Source: Bacteroidales bacterium
Lineage (GTDB): Bacteria; Bacteroidota; Bacteroidia; Bacteroidales; VadinHA17
Assembly (NCBI GenBank): GCA_029974835.1
Contig: JARKQN010000058.1
Coordinates: forward strand, 1-55,172
Reading direction: 5' to 3'
DNA length: 55,172 bases
Position numbers and translations under genes: made by a program
Notes under the pieces: model-generated
Told to the model about the DNA's origin: nothing
Seen by the model: only the letters and a program-made list of their open reading frames with translations
The model's database searches: none
Shown: positions 19,683 to 26,893 of the stretch, piece after piece
How positions within the stretch are numbered: position 1 is the stretch's first letter
Layout: each line of letters begins with the position of its first letter

Positions 19683-20528
19683 ATGCCTCTTACCGATATA
19701 TTTGACGAAACTCTTGACATAAATTCGACATCAGATTATGTTCTGGTATTTCAGGCCGGATATGAAGAACTTACATTCACTATTCTTGATGCGGTAAGGA
19801 ACAAATATATTTTTCTGAGGTCATATACACCCGACGAAAAGATCAGGTTCAGTCCCGATGAAGTAAGAGAAATCATTGAAAAGGATGATTTCCTGCTGAA
19901 AAAATACAGGAAAACGTTCATTCTATCGGCAACAGGATTGTTCACCATGGTCCCGGCATCTCTGTATGATCCGGGGAAGAAGGATTTGTATTTTAAGCTT
20001 AACCACGGCAATGTTGAGAACCACAGTATACTTAACAACATGATTCAGGAAGCAGATTCGGTACTATTGTACGGAATATCTGCCCCGCTTTATGAAAATC
20101 TTAAGAGTCATTATCCCTCCGCCCTGTTTTACCACCAGATAAAGCCTCTTTTCTGTTTTATGGACAAGGAAATGAGGAAATTATCCGGCCCCTACCTACA
20201 TGTGAATATTGAAAACGATTACTTCTGTATGGCTCTTTTCAACGACTATTCCCTGAGGTATCTGAATTCTTTTCCGTACAGGAATATCACGGATATAGTT
20301 TATTACATCCTGAATGTAATCAGGTTTTCCGGTGCCGGTGAAATCCAGTCTGTTCACCTAAGCGGAAGCACTGAACGGTTTGATGAACTTACTTCGCTGC
20401 TAACGCTCTATATAAAAAGTATCCGGTTTGCTGCACCTGCAGGTAATTTCTCTTTCAGTTATGTTTTTAACGATACAGAGCTGCACAGGTATCTGTCACT
20501 TTTCACTGCTGTAAATTGCGAATCATAG
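19683..20528 (+). CDS. DUF3822 family protein
   Basis: This 281-residue cytoplasmic protein has no signal peptide or membrane helix. Its sequence (start MPLTDIFDETLDIN, then DYVLVFQAGYEELTFTILD, SILNNMIQEADSVLLYG and SVHLSGSTERFDELT) fits the Bacteroidota-specific DUF3822 family, which I associate with an ASKHA/actin-like fold by its alternating strands; that fold call is tentative. The gene overlaps rsmD by 13 nt, so the two are translationally linked, an arrangement I recall from other Bacteroidota. The function is not known. Confidence 0.8.
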   Translation: MPLTDIFDETLDINSTSDYVLVFQAGYEELTFTILDAVRNKYIFLRSYTPDEKIRFSPDEVREIIEKDDFLLKKYRKTFILSATGLFTMVPASLYDPGKKDLYFKLNHGNVENHSILNNMIQEADSVLLYGISAPLYENLKSHYPSALFYHQIKPLFCFMDKEMRKLSGPYLHVNIENDYFCMALFNDYSLRYLNSFPYRNITDIVYYILNVIRFSGAGEIQSVHLSGSTERFDELTSLLTLYIKSIRFAAPAGNFSFSYVFNDTELHRYLSLFTAVNCES

Positions 20529-21067
20529 GAGGGAAATACAGGGGAAGGCAGATTAATCCGCCTTCTGGTTTCAGAGCCAGGCCTACAACCGACTTTGCAA
20601 GGGAGAGTCTTTTCAACATACTTACCAACAGGCTGGTTTTTGAGGGTCTCGAGGTGCTTGATCTCTTTGCGGGTACAGGGAGCATTGGAATTGAATTTGT
20701 ATCGAGGGGGGCGGAATTAGTGCATCAGGTTGATATTGACAGGAGGAATATCGGGTTTATCAGGAAGATTGCCGGTGAGCTTAAGATAAACAATATCAAG
20801 GCAATGCATATTGATGCAAGAGATTTTCTGAAAACCTGCAGGCATAGATACGATATTGTATTTGCAGATCCGCCGTACGACCTGCCATGGCTCGGTGAGA
20901 TTCCGGATTTGATACTTGGCGCGGGTATCCTGAAGGATGACGGGAAGCTGATACTGGAGCATCCTGCCGGGTATTCATTTAATGGTCATCATTGCTTCTC
21001 GGAACAAAGGAAATACGGCAGGGTCAACTTTTCTTTTTTCACCTCCGTGCCCCGGCCGCTTCCCTGA
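20516..21067 (+). CDS. rsmD: 16S rRNA (guanine(966)-N(2))-methyltransferase
   Basis: This 183-residue Rossmann methyltransferase methylates G966 of 16S rRNA. It starts at the rare TTG at 20516: the product begins MRIIGGKYRGRQINPP, exactly the family N-terminus, and no ATG is available nearby. The SAM motif is LDLFAGTGSIGIEFVSRGA and the catalytic motif is FADPPYDLP. Residues RPTTDFARESLFNIL are also typical of RsmD. The start overlaps the end of the DUF3822 gene by 13 nt; coupling plus a weak start may keep expression low. Confidence 0.93.
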   Translation: MRIIGGKYRGRQINPPSGFRARPTTDFARESLFNILTNRLVFEGLEVLDLFAGTGSIGIEFVSRGAELVHQVDIDRRNIGFIRKIAGELKINNIKAMHIDARDFLKTCRHRYDIVFADPPYDLPWLGEIPDLILGAGILKDDGKLILEHPAGYSFNGHHCFSEQRKYGRVNFSFFTSVPRPLP

Positions 21068-21087
21068 AATACCGGCGGCTGTTTTTT
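21055..21087 (+). terminator. Candidate terminator at the end of rsmD
   Basis: GCCGC (21055-21059) and GCGGC (21075-21079) can pair across the rsmD stop codon and are followed by TGTTTTTT. The loop is long (15 nt), so the element is moderate at best. Confidence 0.35.
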
Positions 21088-21202
21088 ATTTTGATACTTT
21101 TTTGTATATTTGAACTATCTGGTTGTGTAAAGGTTAAGTCAGCCGGGCAACCATTTCGCATTAAGGCTGGTCAATAGAAAAACCGGTTAAAATTTCCGGC
21201 AT

Positions 21203-21376
21203 ATGAAGAAAGACTGGTTTATTCTTGAGCTCATAAGGAGCTTCCCGTTCAAGGTTCTTGTTTTCCTTGTGGTTTTTATTTTTGCGGGAGTTTATATCTC
21301 ACGCTGCAAGGAGAGGCAAAAGAAAGTTCAGATGAAGGAGGACGTGCTGTACATTCATCCGAAGCCGAAAATATAG
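21203..21376 (+). CDS. Small single-pass membrane protein, 57 aa
   Basis: ATG 21203 opens a 57-codon frame ending in TAG 21374-21376. The product begins MKKDWFILELIRSF, continues with one strong membrane helix (VLVFLVVFIFAGVYIS, about residues 18-32), then a basic patch CKERQKK and a short polar tail ending HPKPKI. A helix followed by positive charges suggests an N-out or re-entrant small inner-membrane protein. It is on the same strand as rsmD, 135 nt downstream. A TATATTTG at 21105-21112 could be a -7 element for it. I do not recognise the family; the coherent hydrophobic/charged layout argues for a real gene. Confidence 0.5.
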   Translation: MKKDWFILELIRSFPFKVLVFLVVFIFAGVYISRCKERQKKVQMKEDVLYIHPKPKI

Positions 21377-21443
21377 GCGGCTAAACTGTTGCTAAAGGTT
21401 TCTCTGTCAGAACCGGGATCTCCTGACAATTTCAACGATATTG

Positions 21444-22409
21444 TTAAGTGAAATAAGTAAAAATCTTATCCGTTTCCTCAAATCCTGCCCTTATACCATT
21501 TCCTGAGAAAACTATCTTATCTTTTTCCCTCAGTTCTGTAAAGACATCTGAATTAATGCTTTCCCTGATAACATTTCTCATAGATCCTTCCTCAGGTGCC
21601 TTCAGGAATCCGGTACCTCTGCCGGTGATTCTTGATGTGAAGAGCAAATCTCCCTTTTTTATTACCACTTCGCTGATATTGCCGTCCCTCTTAAGCGATA
21701 CTATCTTTGCCCCGTTATAATTAGCAAAAATCCTCAGGGCACCGTTAATCGAAATGAATGAGATGAAACCGATAAAGAAGCTCCTTCTCCAGGGAATCTT
21801 TGCCACAGAGATCATTACCGAAACATTCTCCGTATCGAAATTATTGCATTGCATCCATATCCACGATTCCGGAAATGATATGCCCCAGTCTTTTTCAATA
21901 TACCCTCTTCCGTTGTCATAATGGCTTTCTTTGCCGTTAACCCTAAGCCACCCCGACAGTTTATGATCGACCGATACAACACCATGGTTGCACTCCATTG
22001 TCGGAACAAATGAATACCACCCCATTATGCCGGGGGAAAGTATGGTTCGGGGAAGTCTGATAATGTCCGAATATTTAATGTGACCTTCTATCTTAAATTC
22101 CTCATTTTCAAGATCAATCTCAATAGTGTCGTGTCTGAATCGCGATTTTCCTATTTTTATATCGAGCCTCGTCCGGTCGTAATCGAATTCATTTAACGGA
22201 TAAGTGAAATAGCCTGTTTTACCGGTTGTACCATCGATAAATTGTATGAATGAATGACTGTCCTCCGACAATGAAACGCCGGGAATGACTGCAAACGCCT
22301 TATCTCCGGACTCTGAGACATGCTTGAAATACCATCCTTCGAAATATCGCTTCTTTTTCAAAGATCCCTGAAAAACTTCCGGATGGAATAATTTATTTAA
22401 TAACCTCAT
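21444..22409 (-). CDS. Tocopherol cyclase-like family protein
   Basis: This 321-residue protein has no signal peptide. Its N-terminal hallmark, the HPEVFQG-type start followed by RYFEGWYFKHV, and the later EKDWGISFPESWIWMQCN match the tocopherol cyclase-like family, a two-domain lipocalin-type beta barrel. Plants use this fold to close the chromanol ring of vitamin E; bacterial members outside cyanobacteria have no established substrate, and tocopherol synthesis is not expected here. It lies 6 nt after the SRPBCC gene, so the two probably act on, or bind, the same hydrophobic ligand (inference). Confidence 0.75.
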   Translation of the reverse strand: MRLLNKLFHPEVFQGSLKKKRYFEGWYFKHVSESGDKAFAVIPGVSLSEDSHSFIQFIDGTTGKTGYFTYPLNEFDYDRTRLDIKIGKSRFRHDTIEIDLENEEFKIEGHIKYSDIIRLPRTILSPGIMGWYSFVPTMECNHGVVSVDHKLSGWLRVNGKESHYDNGRGYIEKDWGISFPESWIWMQCNNFDTENVSVMISVAKIPWRRSFFIGFISFISINGALRIFANYNGAKIVSLKRDGNISEVVIKKGDLLFTSRITGRGTGFLKAPEEGSMRNVIRESINSDVFTELREKDKIVFSGNGIRAGFEETDKIFTYFT

Positions 22410-22415
22410 AATTAT

Positions 22416-22931
22416 TTACCTGAATATCTCATTAATTTTTTCAGACCTGTACCTGAAGATTTCAAGGACCCTCGGTTCAATGATGAGTCTGCCCAGGTAT
22501 CTGCCAATAATGCCAAAAGGAAATTTAAAGGTAACAATATCTTTCATAATGGTCCTGTTCCCGTCACTGGTAAACTGATGCCGGTGATGCCAGAATTTAT
22601 AGGGGCCGAACCTCTGCTCGTCGGTGAATGAATGGAGCTCTGTCAGGTGTGTTATTTCCGTTACCCAGTTGACCTTTAACCAATTGAAAGGATTCAGGGA
22701 ATATGAAATTATCTGTCCGGCATAGGATTTTTTATCATGATCGGTTCCGGTTATAATGAATTTCATTTCAGTCGGAGTTATCAAACCAAGGTTCTGCGGC
22801 GATGAGAAGAAATTCCACACTTCTTCAAGTGACGCATTAACAAGCTGCTCCGTTTCAAGAACCGATAAACCTGAATACCTGCTTAATCTTATCATTTTTA
22901 TTTTCAAAAAATTTTCCCTGATATTTTGCAT
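22416..22931 (-). CDS. SRPBCC (START/Bet v1-like) ligand-binding protein
   Basis: This protein has up to 171 residues and the START-like pattern: LVNASLEEVWNFFSSPQNLG near the N-terminus, a helix-grip core, and the segment RFGPYKFWHHRHQF typical of the SRPBCC/cell-division-inhibitor-like group. A second ATG at 22895 (MIRLSRYSG) gives a length closer to the family and follows an A-rich stretch, so it is an equally good start. It precedes and is probably coupled to the tocopherol cyclase-like gene. The ligand is unknown. Confidence 0.78.
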   Translation of the reverse strand: MQNIRENFLKIKMIRLSRYSGLSVLETEQLVNASLEEVWNFFSSPQNLGLITPTEMKFIITGTDHDKKSYAGQIISYSLNPFNWLKVNWVTEITHLTELHSFTDEQRFGPYKFWHHRHQFTSDGNRTIMKDIVTFKFPFGIIGRYLGRLIIEPRVLEIFRYRSEKINEIFR

Positions 22932-23047
22932 TTCTGTACTTACATCATATTAACACTAAGGTTCAATCAAAGGTTCACAAAGTTTTTATTAAGAGACCAT
23001 TTTATAGGCAAAAGACGATTATTTTACTTTTAATTATGCTGCAAACG
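22932..23047. other. AT-rich upstream region of the SRPBCC gene
   Basis: No gene is visible in this start of an 865-bp gene-free stretch that continues to the tRNA. It should hold the promoter of the SRPBCC-cyclase pair, but I find no clear TAnnTTTG on the minus strand. Confidence 0.3.
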
Positions 23048-23079
23048 AGGGTGTCTCAGAAGGACATCCTTTCTTTTTT
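23048..23079 (+). terminator. Orphan intrinsic terminator
   Basis: AGGGTGTC (23048-23055) and GACATCCT (23063-23070) pair over 8 bp with one G-U and a 7-nt loop, followed by TTTCTTTTTT. No plus-strand gene precedes it for more than 1.6 kb, so it may end a small RNA or be the remnant of an insertion sequence end. Some Bacteroidota insertion sequences carry similar GGGTGTCTC ends (from memory). Confidence 0.55.
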
Positions 23080-23508
23080 AGTTATGTTGCTTTCTTTTGA
23101 TTCACCCGGAGAACCGAGCCTCTTGTAAAACATAGTTTTGAAAGGAGCAAGCCCGGCAAAGTTAAAGCCTGATCTACAAACTTATCGCTCCTACGGAGCT
23201 TTTCCCGGTTAATACATTCTGCCACGGTTTAAAGGAGCGGCCTGTCTGTAGCCGGGGGCAACCACACACAGAGGCTAAGGGAAGGAAGACTCAATAGTAA
23301 ACGAAACTTCCGTACCCGGCGCAACCGGATCAGATACACATCAGGAGGCTCCTGTGCAACTTATGTTGGTTTTAAGATTATGTTCAGCACCTTCAGTGCT
23401 GCACATAGCGGCTTCCTGCTCCCGGCTTCACCGGAAGTTACTCATATTATGCTCTTTCAGAGCAGTTTAACAGACGCTACCGGAGCAAAGGTTTATTTTT
23501 GTTACTTT

Positions 23509-23598
23509 CATGTTGCCTGCCTTCAACATACCCTAAAACAAAAACCCGATGATCTCTCATCGGGTTTTGTATCTCCTGCGGTGCGGACGGGACTCGAA
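23509..23598. repeat. 90-bp direct repeat, copy 1 (tRNA-Asp 3' fragment plus terminator)
   Basis: This stretch aligns without gaps to 23727-23816 at an offset of 218 bp, with about 84 of 90 positions identical. It contains the last 20 nt of tRNA-Asp (minus strand, 23598-23579: T-loop, T-stem 3' strand, acceptor 3' strand and discriminator) and the tRNA terminator. Identity stops abruptly inside the T-loop. The tRNA fragment has no 5' half and cannot be functional. Confidence 0.85.
23541..23568 (-). terminator. Perfect 12-bp hairpin terminator in repeat copy 1
   Basis: AAAACCCGATGA (23541-23552) and TCATCGGGTTTT (23557-23568) form a perfect stem with loop TCTC. Both strands have flanking T-runs, so it can terminate in either direction. 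It duplicates the tRNA-Asp terminator at 23752-23786. Confidence 0.7.
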
Positions 23599-23726
23599 TG
23601 CTGACCCTTACGGTCAGCACCCTGACTTACGCCTCCGGCGTAAGGTCAGTGGCCCGCGACAAACCAGTTTAAAAAACCGCTGTTTTCATTTCTGCCCGGT
23701 GAATTGCAAAAAACCATGCTCCTAAT

Positions 23727-23816
23727 CATGTTACCTGCCTGTAAAATACCCAAAAACAAAAACCCGACGATCTCTCATCGGGTTTTGTATCTCCTGCGGT
23801 GCGGACGGGACTCGAA
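23727..23816. repeat. 90-bp direct repeat, copy 2 (contains the 3' end of intact tRNA-Asp)
   Basis: This is the partner of 23509-23598. It covers the downstream flank, terminator and last 20 nt of the complete tRNA-Asp gene. The six differences from copy 1 all lie in the flank and the terminator stem; the tRNA part is identical. Confidence 0.85.
23752..23786 (-). terminator. Terminator of tRNA-Asp
   Basis: On the minus strand AAAACCCGATGA (23786-23775) pairs with TCGTCGGGTTTT (23770-23759) through one G-U wobble, with a 4-nt loop and a following TTTTGTTTTTG tract. In the plus-strand RNA the same position is a C-A mismatch, so it favours minus-strand termination. It lies 10 nt past the tRNA end. 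Confidence 0.8.
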
Positions 23817-23871
23817 CCCGCGACCCCCGGCGTGACAGGCCGGTATTCTAACCAAACTGAACTACCGCACC
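23797..23871 (-). tRNA. tRNA-Asp (GTC anticodon)
   Basis: The minus strand folds into a complete cloverleaf. The acceptor stem is GGTGCGG/CCGCACC with discriminator G; the D-stem is GTTC/GAAT; the anticodon stem is CCGGC/GCCGG around loop CTGTCAC (anticodon GTC); the T-stem is GCGGG/CCCGT around TTCGAGT. The total is 75 nt and CCA is not encoded. A terminator follows directly. Confidence 0.96.
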
Positions 23872-23986
23872 CTGCTTAAAAGCGATGCAAAAATAATTGA
23901 TTTTTCTTTTATGCCAAATAAAATAGTATTTCAATAATAAAAAACAGTATAAAAAGGCTTCCCTGACTTATTAGCAGCGACCTCTG

Positions 23987-24835
23987 CTACACTGCAGCCA
24001 CTCCTTTAAAATAACCAATCGATTCTGCAATTCCTGCCAGCGGATCGTTCATATCCTTCTCAAACTCAAGGCTGCACATACCGCTGTATTTTATCTTTCT
24101 CAGAGTGGCTATAAAACGGGGAATATCAATTATACCCCTGCCCATTTCAATTGTTTTGCCTTCTTTGGCGGCAGCCGTTACATCCTTAATGTGAATATCA
24201 AACAGCCTGCTCCGGTATCGCTCGGCATCGACCGACGGATCCGCACCGTCGCGAGTTGTATGACCTATATCGAGGCAGATACCCAAACGCTGGTCTCTGT
24301 CTTTAATATTATTCCAGATATCTGTGGCGTTCGGAAACAGAGTATTGTCGGGTCCGTGGTTATGAATTGCAATTCTTATATCATATTCCTTAACCTTTTT
24401 CTCAACATAAGGCAGAAGTTCATAATTGGGGGCACCTATCATCATTTTAAGCCCTGCCATCCTCGTATATTCAAAGGCCTGGTCAACCGCCTGCTCGCTT
24501 TTCATATAGATAACTCCTACGGTGTAAACAGTTATGCCCTCTGCCCTGAATCTTTCAATTACCGATTTAATGGTGGCCTCATTGCTGTTCATGGGCAGAT
24601 ACACATCTTTCAGGGAAAGGTTAAGAACATTGATCCTTTTCATAATTTCAATGGCCTTTTCGATGGGAACACGGGCAAATGTGTACCCGGCGATGCCTAT
24701 ACCAAACAGATCTTTTTTCTTTTCCTCCTGCGATAACGGGAAGGAACTACCGGTCTCCCTTCCAAAGACAGGTGCAAGTCCTGAATACATTGCGCCTGCA
24801 CCAGCGAGTTTCATGAAATCACGACGTCGTACCAT
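23987..24835 (-). CDS. Tat-exported sugar phosphate isomerase/epimerase-like TIM barrel protein
   Basis: This 282-residue protein begins with a twin-arginine signal, RRRDFMKLAGAGAM. The mature part is an AP-endonuclease-2-type TIM barrel: metal-site residues appear in AIHNHGPDN, LGICLDIGHTTRDG, RLFDIHIKDV and CSLEFEKDM, the usual Glu/His/Asp set of xylose-isomerase-like enzymes. Exported members are numerous in Bacteroidota and often act on keto-sugars or sugar lactones, but the substrate here is not known. The gene stands alone between tRNA-Asp and the LtaS-like gene. Confidence 0.85.
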   Translation of the reverse strand: MVRRRDFMKLAGAGAMYSGLAPVFGRETGSSFPLSQEEKKKDLFGIGIAGYTFARVPIEKAIEIMKRINVLNLSLKDVYLPMNSNEATIKSVIERFRAEGITVYTVGVIYMKSEQAVDQAFEYTRMAGLKMMIGAPNYELLPYVEKKVKEYDIRIAIHNHGPDNTLFPNATDIWNNIKDRDQRLGICLDIGHTTRDGADPSVDAERYRSRLFDIHIKDVTAAAKEGKTIEMGRGIIDIPRFIATLRKIKYSGMCSLEFEKDMNDPLAGIAESIGYFKGVAAV

Positions 24836-24954
24836 TTATAATAGATTTTATTGGTTTCTTTATTGGCAAATAAAAGTAGGAATTATAATCCTTATTTAAT
24901 CACACTCCAGAGACATTTTTTTTCTGATTTATTCCTGTTCTTTCAGTTGGGTTA

Positions 24955-26892
24955 TTATTTCACAACCAGATCATTGTCGAGAAGCCTCCTGTTATATGTC
25001 TGTATCACGGCCCGGAGCTTTTCTTCCATCCTTTGCCTTAGTTCCGGAAGCTCTTCAACCAGGTTATTTTCGAAATACCTGTCAGCCTTGTAATTAATAA
25101 GCCTTGTACTTCTGTTATCTATCATTTCAAGAAGATGGTTGTCCATAAACAAATAATAATTGCTTCCGATGGTATTAAAGGCAAAGGAATCAGAACTGTT
25201 GTCAAAGAGATTATTTCCAAACGCGATAAATTCCTGGTCGAAGTTCAGAAAACCAAGTACGGAAGGCATAATATCTATCTGCTGCGCAATACGCTCTTTT
25301 GTTCCCCTGAGGGGGCTCCTGTTCATGAAAAAGGCAACGGGAACGCTGAAATGGCCAAGGGTATTATGATATTCTTTTGAAATGATTTCATTTGTATGAT
25401 CGGCAGTAATAACAAAAAGAGTGCTGTCGAACCAGGGTTTGTCTTTCACCGCATCAAAAAAGCGTCTTAGGGCGTAATCACTGTAACCGATTGTTTTGCA
25501 GATAGGAGCCGGGCCTTCATGGAATTTACCTTTGTATTTTGCCGGGACCTCGAAAGGATGATGCGATGAAATTGTGAATACTGTGGCAAGGAAAGGTTGC
25601 CTGAACCGGTTCAGTCTCTCTGCAAAGAACTGCAGAAAAGGTTCATCCCATAGTCCCCACATGCCGTCAAAATCCTTTTTACCGTCAGGATACTCGTTCT
25701 TCCCGAAATAATCATCAAACCCGGCCATTCGGGCAAAGGCATCAAATCCCATCGAGCCGTTAGGTGCCCCGTGGAAGAAAGCGGTATAATAACCTTTCTT
25801 CTTCAGAAGTGATGGAAGCCCGTTTATTGTATTGTTGGCATAATGAGAGATTATGTATGGCGTCTGAAGCGAGGGCAGGGAAGCAATTATGGAGGGCATG
25901 GCATCGATCGACTTGTTACCGTTGGCCAGACTTACATCGAATGTGAGGCTTTCCGACAACAGAGAATCCAGAAAAGGTGTATATCCTTTGTATTCATCAG
26001 AAGATTTATCCCTGTTATAAAAACCAATGTATTCCCTGCCGAAACTTTCCAGAATAAGTATTACCACATTCAGCTTACGGAATTCGCCTGCAGGTGAGGG
26101 TTTATAGTGAGGGTCATAAATCCTTCTGAGATCCTCTTCCTTAAAAAACTCATAACGGATAAGTTCCTTCTTCCCCCATGTTCTCAGAATGCTGAAGGGA
26201 GTATTAAGAACCACTCCCACATTCTGAGGGTTTGAAACATATCGTGCCGCGTTGCTGATTGTTATGGGGCGTGTTGAATGTTTATACCCTCCCCTTGCTG
26301 CTCCGACAACAAGAAAGATAATTACCGGCAGTGTTAATAAATTAACAGAATGATAAACCAGTTTGCCGGCAGGTCGGGGCTTTACTGGTCGCACCTTATT
26401 TCCGAGCCAGACAAAAAGTGCAATAAGAAAAATTGTAAACAGGGTCACATACCAGTAATCGGCCATGAAACGGAAAAACAATTTAACCAGGTTTGATTCA
26501 TTGCTGAATGTGCAAAATACGTCTGCTGTGACTCTTTTCCCAAGGAACCTGTAATAAACATAATCGCAGCCGTTCATTGCAAGCATGATAAAACCGGTTA
26601 TGAAAAATATCCATCTAGAGGCAGCCTCATAAATACGGTTATATCTGATGTCGAAAGGCAGGCTATGGAGCAGGATAAAAAGCATACCATAATATACCGA
26701 AGCCGAAAGGTCAAATACAATTCCTCCCCTGAGAGCTTTTATCAGTTCGGTAAAATTCATATCGGGGAACATAGAATGGTTGAAAGCATAAAACCCGATG
26801 CGGGAAAGAGTAAGCATGAGCATCAGTAGCATGAACCGGTAAATCAGAACCGCATGTATGCTTTTTATTTTCAAGATACCCGGCCTTTTCAT
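24955..26892 (-). CDS. LTA synthase family protein (membrane sulfatase-fold phosphoglycerol/phosphoethanolamine transferase)
   Basis: This 645-residue protein has five N-terminal membrane helices (to about residue 205) and an extracytoplasmic sulfatase/alkaline-phosphatase-fold domain. Visible metal and active-site segments are ILESFGREYIG, the nucleophile region NGNKSIDAMPSI (Ser where Gram-positive LtaS has Thr), FTISSHHPFE and VITADHTNE. Gram-negative relatives move phosphoglycerol or phosphoethanolamine onto periplasmic glucans or lipids. The gene starts 1 nt after the stop of the CBM48 lipoprotein gene, so the product may act on the glycan that protein binds (inference). The acceptor is unknown. 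Confidence 0.87.
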   Translation of the reverse strand: MKRPGILKIKSIHAVLIYRFMLLMLMLTLSRIGFYAFNHSMFPDMNFTELIKALRGGIVFDLSASVYYGMLFILLHSLPFDIRYNRIYEAASRWIFFITGFIMLAMNGCDYVYYRFLGKRVTADVFCTFSNESNLVKLFFRFMADYWYVTLFTIFLIALFVWLGNKVRPVKPRPAGKLVYHSVNLLTLPVIIFLVVGAARGGYKHSTRPITISNAARYVSNPQNVGVVLNTPFSILRTWGKKELIRYEFFKEEDLRRIYDPHYKPSPAGEFRKLNVVILILESFGREYIGFYNRDKSSDEYKGYTPFLDSLLSESLTFDVSLANGNKSIDAMPSIIASLPSLQTPYIISHYANNTINGLPSLLKKKGYYTAFFHGAPNGSMGFDAFARMAGFDDYFGKNEYPDGKKDFDGMWGLWDEPFLQFFAERLNRFRQPFLATVFTISSHHPFEVPAKYKGKFHEGPAPICKTIGYSDYALRRFFDAVKDKPWFDSTLFVITADHTNEIISKEYHNTLGHFSVPVAFFMNRSPLRGTKERIAQQIDIMPSVLGFLNFDQEFIAFGNNLFDNSSDSFAFNTIGSNYYLFMDNHLLEMIDNRSTRLINYKADRYFENNLVEELPELRQRMEEKLRAVIQTYNRRLLDNDLVVK

Positions 26893-26893
26893 T

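Larger units (their letters stand above)
23187..23649. repeat. Cluster of short REP/BIME-like palindromes
   Basis: At least seven compact hairpins lie here: GCTCC-TAC-GGAGC (23187-23199), CAGGA-GGC-TCCTG (23342-23354), CAGCAC-CTTCA-GTGCTG (23385-23401), CCGG-CTTCA-CCGG (23422-23434), GCTCT-TTC-AGAGC (23451-23463), TGCTGACC-CTTAC-GGTCAGCA (23599-23619), and a 12-bp stem around TCC (23622-23649, one bulged G). Most loops are 3-5 nt and pyrimidine-rich. The style, different stems with similar loops, resembles the interspersed small palindromes common in Bacteroidota intergenic DNA. No open frame in this stretch looks coding. Confidence 0.6.

Noticed and set aside
20992-21177. 61-residue ORF with a lipoprotein-like stretch (FCIFELSGCV)
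   Set aside because: It begins inside rsmD in another frame, crosses the candidate terminator, and has no A-rich start region; the hydrophobic look comes from a T-rich tract.
23380-23604. 74-residue plus-strand ORF starting MFSTFSAAHSGFLL
   Set aside because: It runs through several hairpins and into the antisense of the tRNA-Asp fragment and its terminator; composition is not protein-like.
22932-23796. Group II intron or intact insertion sequence in the gene-free stretch
   Set aside because: No reverse transcriptase or transposase frame exists, and I could not find a domain V-like hairpin or paired terminal repeats.
24191-24736. 181-residue plus-strand ORF antisense to the sugar isomerase gene
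   Set aside because: The minus-strand gene has a Tat signal and metal motifs; the plus frame is a shadow.
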